This document shows, one piece after another, positions 58,051-64,000 of a stretch of 64,000 bases of DNA. The stretch spans positions 127,906 through 191,905 of the forward strand of contig JAEWUO010000028.1 in the NCBI GenBank assembly GCA_023459335.1, given 5' to 3'. The notes under the pieces were generated by a model. The model had not been told where the DNA came from. It made no database searches and saw only the letters and a list, made by a program, of their open reading frames with translations. Source of the stretch: Bacillota bacterium. Lineage in GTDB: Bacteria; Bacillota; Clostridia; Christensenellales; CAG-138. Numbering within the stretch: position 1 is the stretch's first letter; the number at the start of each line of letters is the position of its first letter. Position numbers and translations under genes: made by a program.

Positions 58051-59009
58051 AACGCGTGTCCCCGGATGTACGCAAGCGTCGTTTCCGGCACAAGCGGCGC
58101 AATCTCGTCAAAACGGCCTTCCTTCCAGAAGGCGCGCACACGAGAGGCGGAAACGGGCGCGCCGTCAATTGCCTTTCGCGGAACGACATGCACCTGTATC
58201 CCTTTTTTCGGGAGGATGGCCAGCAGCGCGTCGTTATAGGCGGCGGTCATGGGATCGAGCGGTTCCTCCCCGACAAAGCGCTTCGTGATGCCGCAGGCCG
58301 GCGCGATATAGGTTGCGAACAGCGTGGCGTCCAGCCGCGCATAAGCCAGTGCAGCCTCCGTTCGGTCCTTGAAAAAGTAATCCGGAAATGTGACGCCCGA
58401 AATGATGTAATTCCCGCCGGGAACGACGGACACGTTCGGCAGCCGAGCGCAGCCCTGCTGCACGAGCATGAGACGTACGTCTGCGGGAACATGCGCCGCG
58501 TCGGCGGACAGCACAAATACGATCAGCCTGCGGCACTGCGCGGCGGCGGTTTCCACAAGATACCGGTGGCCGTTGGTAAACGGATCCGCGTTCATCACGA
58601 TTGCCCCGTCCGCTTTCGGCAAGGCGGAAAGATAACGCGATAGCGCTTCCCGGCCGCTTTCGAGCATCACTGCGTCCTCCGTGCGGACGCGTTCATAAAA
58701 ACAAAGCGATGAAAACAGCGGCGCGTACTGCGGCTTTGTAACCACAAATACATTTTGCACCCCGTCGTCTTTCAGCGTTTGATACAGGTGCGTCACGAGC
58801 CTCGGCAGGATTCCCTCGCCTTGCCGGGACTCCTCCACCGCAAGCGAACGGATTGCGTCGCCCGCAATCCCGCCGAGCGCCAGCAGGGTTTCGCCCTCAT
58901 AAACGCCATACAGCGCGGTGACGGAGCGATCGAGCCGAATACCGGCGCGCGCGTAAAACGCATTGATTTCAGTCTGATCCAGCGTCAGAGACAGCGAACG
59001 GATCTCCAT
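58047..59009 (-). CDS. citC: [Citrate (pro-3S)-lyase] ligase
   Basis: A 320-residue enzyme that acetylates the citrate lyase prosthetic group with ATP. It has an N-terminal GNAT-like part (LALGGIAGDAIRSLAV) and a C-terminal nucleotidyltransferase part with AIVMNADPFTNGHRYLVE (HxGH-like) and SASRVR. ATG 59009 has GAGG 6-7 nt upstream; a longer in-frame extension (to 59246) would overlap citX and is unlikely. Confidence 0.93.
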   Translation of the reverse strand: MEIRSLSLTLDQTEINAFYARAGIRLDRSVTALYGVYEGETLLALGGIAGDAIRSLAVEESRQGEGILPRLVTHLYQTLKDDGVQNVFVVTKPQYAPLFSSLCFYERVRTEDAVMLESGREALSRYLSALPKADGAIVMNADPFTNGHRYLVETAAAQCRRLIVFVLSADAAHVPADVRLMLVQQGCARLPNVSVVPGGNYIISGVTFPDYFFKDRTEAALAYARLDATLFATYIAPACGITKRFVGEEPLDPMTAAYNDALLAILPKKGIQVHVVPRKAIDGAPVSASRVRAFWKEGRFDEIAPLVPETTLAYIRGHAL

Positions 59010-59017
59010 AACGGCCC

Positions 59018-59542
59018 TCACAAAGTTTGATTGTCCTTCAGCGTGTCCGCGAGTTTTTTGACCGCGCCGAGCACCTCTTCCATGGGATGCAGCCGCCGGG
59101 AATAGCAGGCGCGGCCCGGCTTGCCGCAGACGATGCAGCCGCGCTCCTCTAACCCAACGTCTCCGCGGTCGACGCGTCTGCCGTCGGGTTTGACGACATC
59201 CATATCCCAAAGCCGTCCGTATGGCGCGGATTCTTCCAGCGCGCAAAGCGCTGTCTTGAGAAAAACCGGGTCTGTTCGAATCACTAAATACGCTTCGCTG
59301 CCGGTCGGCTTCTCCTCCGCTTCAAACGCCAGCGCTGCGATCTCATAACGCAACATAAAGCTCTGAAGCGCCTTGATGCCCGCGTCAAACAGGCGTCTGG
59401 CCTCCGGCGTCTGTTTGTCCGGTCCCGGCGCGACAACGGTGAAGGCCACGACGCATGCGCCGCCATAACGCTTGCGCAGAATCGCGATCTGTTCCGCGCG
59501 CGCATCGCGGGCGGAAAGCAGTTGTTCCAGTGTAATTTCCAT
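59018..59542 (-). CDS. citX: Citrate lyase holo-[acyl-carrier protein] synthase
   Basis: A 174-residue transferase that attaches the phosphoribosyl-dephospho-CoA group to CitD. The APGPDK segment, GRLWDMDVVKPDG, the CIVCGKPGRAC cysteine motif and SRRLHPMEEV match CitX. It begins 5 nt after the lysR stop and ends 8 nt before citC. Confidence 0.92.
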   Translation of the reverse strand: MEITLEQLLSARDARAEQIAILRKRYGGACVVAFTVVAPGPDKQTPEARRLFDAGIKALQSFMLRYEIAALAFEAEEKPTGSEAYLVIRTDPVFLKTALCALEESAPYGRLWDMDVVKPDGRRVDRGDVGLEERGCIVCGKPGRACYSRRLHPMEEVLGAVKKLADTLKDNQTL

Positions 59543-59547
59543 ATTCG

Positions 59548-60486
59548 TTACTCGTGCAGGACACTGCAGGCAATTTCAATAAAATCGCGCGCCGCGTTCG
59601 AAAGATATCGGCTGCGCTCATAACAAACCGCCAGCGTTTCCGAGGCGGAGGCATCCGTAATCGGAAAATAATCGACTTTTTCGTCGTCTTTTTTCAGGGC
59701 CGAACTGTGGATGTATTTCAGAAACAGTTCGGGATAGACGGCGATGCCCATTCCGCTCTGCGCCAGCGCATACGCCGTCTCGGTGTTTTCCGTTTCAAAG
59801 CGGACATTCAGGCTCACGCCATTTGCGCTGGTATAATTGTCGATCAGACTGCGAACGCGGTTTCCCTTTTTTAAAAGGATGAAAGGCATTTCCTGAAAAC
59901 AGGATATATCGGCAGAAATCGAGAACTTACCGCGCATATAATCCGCTTTCTCGCCGAACAGTTCATTGGTCAGCCGCTTTGGCACAAGCAGCAGCAGCCG
60001 CTCAAACGCCAGCGGGGTGATCTCCACGGAATCCAGGCCGATCGGCGTAAAGACAATCATTAAGTCTATTTGCCCATGTTTGAGATAATCCTCCAGTTCG
60101 GCGGAATTGCCTTCCAGCACTGTGACTTCGATCAGAGGATTTTTTTCATAAAACGCGGGCAGAATCCTTGGAAGGATGGCCAGACCGCAGGTGTGGGAAA
60201 TTCCGATGCAGACGGCGCCGCGCCGGTGCCCTGCGATGTCGTCCATCTCGCTGTAAATCTGCTGTTCAAGATCAAGCACTTTGCGCGCAAAAGATTCCAG
60301 CCGTGTTCCCGCATAGGTCAGCGAAAATGCCGGCGTCCGTTCGAACAGCTTGATGCCGAGGTCCTTTTCGAGGGCGGAGATATGCGCGCTCAGCGATTGC
60401 TGGGTAATATACAGACGTTTTGCCGCCTTCGTTACGTTGAGTTCCTCCGCAACCATCAGAAAATACTGCAGGCTTTTGAAATTCAT
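59548..60486 (-). CDS. LysR-type regulator of the citrate lyase locus
   Basis: A 312-residue regulator. The N-terminal winged helix-turn-helix is clear (FLMVAEELNVTKAAKRLYITQQSLSAHISALEKDLG, residues about 8-43), followed by a periplasmic-binding-protein-like effector domain. ATG 60486 has GGAG 6 nt upstream. It is the first gene of lysR-citX-citC-citG and diverges from citDEF, the classic arrangement for a regulator of both sides; citrate is the natural guess for the effector. Confidence 0.9.
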   Translation of the reverse strand: MNFKSLQYFLMVAEELNVTKAAKRLYITQQSLSAHISALEKDLGIKLFERTPAFSLTYAGTRLESFARKVLDLEQQIYSEMDDIAGHRRGAVCIGISHTCGLAILPRILPAFYEKNPLIEVTVLEGNSAELEDYLKHGQIDLMIVFTPIGLDSVEITPLAFERLLLLVPKRLTNELFGEKADYMRGKFSISADISCFQEMPFILLKKGNRVRSLIDNYTSANGVSLNVRFETENTETAYALAQSGMGIAVYPELFLKYIHSSALKKDDEKVDYFPITDASASETLAVCYERSRYLSNAARDFIEIACSVLHE

Positions 60487-61008
60487 CCTCGTCTCCATGC
60501 GCATTGTCCACATATAAAATACTGTAGATCAATGCGTGTTTTATATGTTTGTGCTTGTTGCACGTCTGTGCTAACATCATAGCATTCAGAGGGAACTGTG
60601 TCACGAAAAAAATTCAGCCTGTCCATTCGGCCATATTTGTACATCGAAAAATCTATAAATACAAGGTTGAACGGTCAAATCGGGAAGGTAGTCCCAGGCA
60701 TCCTGATTGTGGATTGCGGATCATTCGAAGGATGTTTGCGGTCTTTTCTATGACACAGTATTGTTTCTGATCACGATGTGCCATTTCTGCTCCCGGCGGA
60801 AGATTGTCGATTTCAGATCTGTCGATCCGCTCTGCCATCGATCTGTCCCGGCACATTTGTCGTTCAGGCAACGAAGTACTGAATAATAATTGTGATTACG
60901 ACAGTATTTTTCCTGTTGTTAATCCTTTGTCATGATCGCGCAGAAACGAAGCGCGAAACAGGCATCAAAACGCATATGAAAAGAACAATCGGAGGTGTTT
61001 TGCAGCGT
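60487..61008. other. Divergent control region of the citrate lyase locus, 522 nt
   Basis: The region between the lysR and citD starts contains an inverted repeat near lysR (60510-60548) and several AT-rich -10-like segments (TAATAATAATTG near 60883). I find no credible gene in it. It is unusually long for this compact genome. Confidence 0.5.
60510..60548. promoter_or_regulatory. Inverted repeat, candidate LysR operator
   Basis: ACATATAAAA (60510-60519) and TTTTATATGT (60539-60548) form a perfect 10-bp inverted repeat with a 19-nt centre, 24 nt upstream of the lysR start codon, where LysR proteins autoregulate. Confidence 0.45.
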
Positions 61009-61305
61009 ATGAGAATCAATACGCCCGCATCGGCGGGAACAATGGAATCCGGAGACATCATGATCGAGATCGAATCCGGAGAGCAGAAGGCTGTGGAAGT
61101 CGTGCTCAAGAGTCCTGTGGCAAACGAATTCGGTAAACAAATCATGCAGACGATCCGTGCCGCCTCGGACGAGTACGGGCTGGAATATGCCGTAATCAAC
61201 GCGGTCGATAAAGGCGCGCTGGATTGCACGATTCGCGCCCGGGTCGCCGCCGCCTGTCAGCGCGCCACTCAAACGGACGCATTTGATTGGGGGAAGGACG
61301 TATGA
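61009..61305 (+). CDS. citD: Citrate lyase acyl carrier protein (gamma subunit)
   Basis: A 98-residue carrier. With ATG 61009, the sequence PASAGTMESGD puts Ser at position 14, exactly the residue that carries the prosthetic group in characterised CitD; KSPVANEFG and the C-terminal DCTIRARVAAA are also family-like. GGAGG lies 13 nt upstream, so an in-frame TTG at 61000 or ATG at 60976 cannot be excluded. It overlaps citE by 4 nt. Confidence 0.92.
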   Translation: MRINTPASAGTMESGDIMIEIESGEQKAVEVVLKSPVANEFGKQIMQTIRAASDEYGLEYAVINAVDKGALDCTIRARVAAACQRATQTDAFDWGKDV

Positions 61306-62195
61306 GCAGACTTCGACGCAGCATGCTGTTTGTACCAGGCAACAATCCCGGCATGATGAGCGACGCGCATATCTATGGCAGCGACGCGCTGATGTTTGAC
61401 CTGGAAGATTCCGTGGCCATGCGCGAAAAGGATGCGGCGCGTCTGCTGGTGTTTCACGCGCTGAAGACGATCCATTATGGGGACTGCGAGCGCGTCGTGC
61501 GCGTCAACCCCCTGGATACTCCTTATGGTAAAGCCGATATCGAAGCGATGGTCGCCGCCGGCGCGGAGGTGATCCGTCTGCCGAAAACGGAAAAAGCGCA
61601 GGATATTCTGGATACCGAGGCGGAGATCGAAAAGGCGGAAAAAAAATTCGGCATACCGATCGGCCGCACGCGCATGATGGCTGCAATCGAGAGCGCGTTC
61701 GGCATCGTTAACGCTTATTCCATCGCCTCGGCAAGCAACCGGCTCGTCGCCGTTGCGATCGGCGCGGAGGACTACTGCGCAAACCTGAAGACATCCCGCT
61801 CCAAAGAGGGCAGCGAGTTGTTTTTTGCGCGCAGCGCCATCGTTGTCGCAGCGCGCGCGGCGGGAATCGACGCCATCGACACCGTGTTTTCCGACGTGAA
61901 CGACGAAGATCAGCTCATCCGGGAAACACAGGCGATCAAGCAGCTCGGTTTCGACGGAAAATCCGTGATCAACCCGCGTCAGATCAAGCCCGTCCACCGC
62001 GTGTTTACACCCACGGCTGACGAAATCAGCAAGGCGCAGCATATCCTTGCCGCGAGCCGCGAGGCGGAAGCGCGCGGCAGCGGCGTGGTTTCGCTCAACG
62101 GCAAGATGATCGACCGCCCGGTGGTGATTCGCGCGGAGCGCACGCTGGAACTGGCTATCGCATCGCGCGTGGTATTTAAGGAGGATGACGCATGA
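61302..62195 (+). CDS. citE: Citrate lyase beta subunit (citryl-ACP lyase)
   Basis: A 297-residue TIM-barrel lyase cleaving citryl-ACP to acetyl-ACP and oxaloacetate. LRRSMLFVPGNNPGM, MFDLEDSVA (metal Asp/Glu), the VRVNPLDT arginine, AAIESAFGI and SVINPRQI are diagnostic of CitE. GGGGAAGG precedes ATG 61302; both ends overlap neighbours by 4 nt. Confidence 0.95.
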   Translation: MSRLRRSMLFVPGNNPGMMSDAHIYGSDALMFDLEDSVAMREKDAARLLVFHALKTIHYGDCERVVRVNPLDTPYGKADIEAMVAAGAEVIRLPKTEKAQDILDTEAEIEKAEKKFGIPIGRTRMMAAIESAFGIVNAYSIASASNRLVAVAIGAEDYCANLKTSRSKEGSELFFARSAIVVAARAAGIDAIDTVFSDVNDEDQLIRETQAIKQLGFDGKSVINPRQIKPVHRVFTPTADEISKAQHILAASREAEARGSGVVSLNGKMIDRPVVIRAERTLELAIASRVVFKEDDA

Positions 62196-63730
62196 CGAAC
62201 AATCCGGATTTTGCGGCGGAAATCGCCGCTCTTGGCAAACACCCGTACATCCCCGGTGAAAACCCGCGGCTGTACGACAAGGAAACCGCGACGCTCAAGG
62301 ACAGGATGGCGCATGAAAACAAGGTCGTTGAGAGTCTGGAAAAGGCAATCGAACTGACTGGCCTCAAAAACGGCATGACCATCTCGTTCCATCATCATTT
62401 CCGGAACGGAGACCATATCGTAAATATGGTGATCGATACGCTGGCGCGCATGGGGTTTCGCGACCTGCATGTTGCAGCATCGAGCCTGACGGACGTGCAT
62501 GCGCCGCTGATTCAGCACATCCGGGACGGCGTGATCTCTCACATTGAAACCTCCGGCTGCCGCGGCGAACTCGCTAAGGCAATCTCATACGGGCTGATGG
62601 ACGACCCCGTCGTATTCCGTTCTCACGGCGGCCGCGCGGCTGCGATTGAGGAAAACGAAATTCACATCGACGTTGCGTTTCTCGGCGCTTCCAGCTGCGA
62701 TCCGTTTGGCAACGCAAACGGCTATTCGCGCGAAAACGAAGGAAAATCCATGTGCGGCTCGCTTGGGTACGCCCGCGTGGACGCGCAGTATGCCGACAAC
62801 GTAATCGTGCTGACCGACAACATCGTTGGCTATCCGAATATGCCGTTCGGCATTTCCCAGCGTCTGGTGGACTATATCGTACACGTAGACGACGTTGGCG
62901 ACGCGGATAAAATCATGACCGGCGCCACGCGCTTCACCAAAAACCCGCACGATCTGATCATCGCCGAAACAACGGCGAATATCATCGTACACAGCGGGTA
63001 TTTTTACGACGGATTCTCGCTGCAAACCGGGTCCGGCGGCGCTTCTCTGGCGGTTACTCGTTTTCTGCGCGAGGCGATGATCGAGCGAAACATCCAGGCG
63101 AGCTTCGCGCTCGGCGGTATCACAGGCGCCATGGTCAAGCTGCATGAGGAAGGCCTGATCCGGCGGCTGCTCGATGTGCAGAGTTTCGATCTCGAAGCGG
63201 CGCAGTCGCTGAAAAATAACCGATTCCATCAGCAGATTGACGCGAATTATTATGCGAATCCTTATCGGCGCGGCGCGGCTGTCAACCAGCTCGACGTCGT
63301 AGTGCTCTCCGCGCTGGAGGTGGACACAGACTTCAACGTCAACGTGTTGACCGGTTCGGACGGTGTGATCCGCGGCGCGATCGGCGGTCATCCGGACACT
63401 GCGGCGGGCGCGGCGCTCTCCATCGTCGTCTGCCCGTTGATGCGCGGGCGCATGCCGAGCGTTCGAAACCACGTCAACACCATCGTAACGCCGGGCGACA
63501 CCGTAGACGTGCTGGTGACCGATCAGGGAATTGCGGTCAACCCGCGCAGGCCGGAGGTTGCAGAACGGCTGAGCCGCGCTCATTTCAGGATTACACCCAT
63601 CGAAGAGCTGGCCCGGCGCGCCGAGCGTATCACGGGCAAGCCGGAACCGCTTCCGTTCGGAAAGAAGATCGTTGGTCTATGCACCTACCGAGACGGCAGC
63701 ATCATCGACGTCATTCACGAATTGAAATAA
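62192..63730 (+). CDS. citF: Citrate lyase alpha subunit (citrate:acetyl-ACP transferase)
   Basis: A 512-residue transferase that swaps acetyl for citryl on the carrier. KNGMTISFHHHFRNGD near residue 60, the TGSGGASLAVTR stretch and FALGGITGAMVKLHEEG match CitF; length is typical. It completes citDEF. The locus lets the cell ferment citrate via acetate and oxaloacetate. No terminator follows before the next gene. Confidence 0.95.
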   Translation: MTNNPDFAAEIAALGKHPYIPGENPRLYDKETATLKDRMAHENKVVESLEKAIELTGLKNGMTISFHHHFRNGDHIVNMVIDTLARMGFRDLHVAASSLTDVHAPLIQHIRDGVISHIETSGCRGELAKAISYGLMDDPVVFRSHGGRAAAIEENEIHIDVAFLGASSCDPFGNANGYSRENEGKSMCGSLGYARVDAQYADNVIVLTDNIVGYPNMPFGISQRLVDYIVHVDDVGDADKIMTGATRFTKNPHDLIIAETTANIIVHSGYFYDGFSLQTGSGGASLAVTRFLREAMIERNIQASFALGGITGAMVKLHEEGLIRRLLDVQSFDLEAAQSLKNNRFHQQIDANYYANPYRRGAAVNQLDVVVLSALEVDTDFNVNVLTGSDGVIRGAIGGHPDTAAGAALSIVVCPLMRGRMPSVRNHVNTIVTPGDTVDVLVTDQGIAVNPRRPEVAERLSRAHFRITPIEELARRAERITGKPEPLPFGKKIVGLCTYRDGSIIDVIHELK

Positions 63731-63828
63731 CCAACCACGCATTCAGGAAAGCCGCGTTTCGGCTGTTTCCGCCGGAGCAACGGCTGACTGACCGATTAAA
63801 ATTAATGAAAAAATCAGGAGGTTCCCCC

Positions 63829-64000
63829 ATGATCCGCTATCATGACCAGGCAGTCACGCTGCAAAACGGTCTGCCGCATCCCGCGACGAAGGCGGAGGCC
63901 GGCGCGCGCGAAAAGACCATCTCTTATCGCATTCTTCGCGCGCATAACGTTTCCGGCGACGACACGAAATTTCAGCTTCGCTTCGACGCGCTGGTTTCGC
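63829..64000 (+). CDS. Start of an aconitase-like hydratase (3' end outside window)
   Basis: 57 codons are present. The N-terminus (IRYHDQAVTLQNG..., then KTISYRILRAHNVSGD and FDALVS) resembles the aconitase-superfamily hydratases often found next to citrate lyase genes in Clostridia. AGGAGG lies 7 nt before ATG 63829. It starts 98 nt after citF on the same strand and probably belongs to the operon. Too little is visible for certainty. Confidence 0.5.
   Translation, partial: MIRYHDQAVTLQNGLPHPATKAEAGAREKTISYRILRAHNVSGDDTKFQLRFDALVS

Noticed and set aside
60487..61008. Small genes in the cit control region
   Set aside because: Short frames there (for example minus strand 60653-60871) lack an RBS, family resemblance and plausible composition.
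1..64000. CRISPR arrays, insertion sequences, phage genes, rRNA
   Set aside because: I looked for regularly spaced repeats, transposase or integrase motifs, phage structural proteins and rRNA sequence and saw none. The only exact tandem repeat is the promoter duplication at 40872-40966.

Overview
The window is GC-rich DNA from what looks like an anaerobic, fermentative Firmicute of the class Clostridia. The support is an Rnf complex, butyrate kinase/phosphotransbutyrylase, an indolepyruvate:ferredoxin oxidoreductase, a citrate lyase locus, a BceRS-BceAB-type module, strong GGAGG ribosome binding sites, frequent TTG starts and sigma-A promoters, many with an extended -10. I see no transposase, integrase, phage genes, CRISPR array or rRNA; one tRNA-Leu(CAA) is present. 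The taxonomy is inference.

Layout. 1-3.4 kb (minus): rnfC-D-G-E, running off the left edge. 3.6-9.4 kb: a membrane-anchored amidase fold that has lost its zinc ligands, a zinc-dependent phospholipase C-like protein, a SLOG protein, a MATE exporter, and a dCMP deaminase + divergent ThyX pair. 9.4-10 kb: pssA-like gene. 10.1-23.4 kb (minus): one long surface-polysaccharide operon with a strong TTGACA-N17-TACACT promoter. It encodes six glycosyltransferases, a Wzy-like polymerase fused to a TupA-type ATP-grasp domain, CapA, a Wzx flippase, UDP-glucose dehydrogenase and UDP-glucuronate epimerase, and so predicts an exported uronic-acid polymer perhaps decorated with amino acids. 23.4-33.7 kb: housekeeping and small genes (GNAT, GtrB-like GT, MscL, tRNA-Leu, histidine phosphatase, DinB, MsrAB, cysteine desulfurase, ThiI).

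33.7-36.2 kb (minus): a c-di-GMP-I (GEMM) riboswitch with a downstream intrinsic terminator heads an operon of a small secreted protein, an MNT nucleotidyltransferase, a cupin-HD-GYP phosphodiesterase and a HEPN protein. This is the most system-like novelty here. 36.4-40 kb: GH3 glycosidase and NahK-like sugar kinase. 40-45.3 kb (minus): GlsB, a half-length AI-2E transporter behind a tandemly duplicated promoter, and a BceRSAB-like peptide-sensing/resistance module.

45.6-51.2 kb (plus): buk-ptb-iorA-iorB-aminotransferase, a plausible complete route from amino acid to 2-oxoacid, acyl-CoA, acyl-phosphate and ATP; its reduced ferredoxin could feed Rnf. 51.3-53.9 kb (minus): a tungstate-type ABC transporter whose binding protein appears circularly permuted, preceded by a 149-nt RNA leader closed by a perfect 12-bp stem (candidate Moco/Tuco riboswitch). 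53.9-57 kb: flavodoxin + predicted di-heme membrane cytochrome, then an ECF sigma/anti-sigma pair. 57.2-64 kb: citrate lyase genes arranged divergently (lysR-citX-citC-citG minus; citD-E-F plus), followed by the start of an aconitase-like hydratase.

Several genes (4849, 6315, 23484, 40868) have a good promoter whose expected start site falls on or within a few bases of the start codon and no Shine-Dalgarno sequence, suggesting leaderless mRNAs. All calls come from reading sequence and remembered family motifs; no database search was run.
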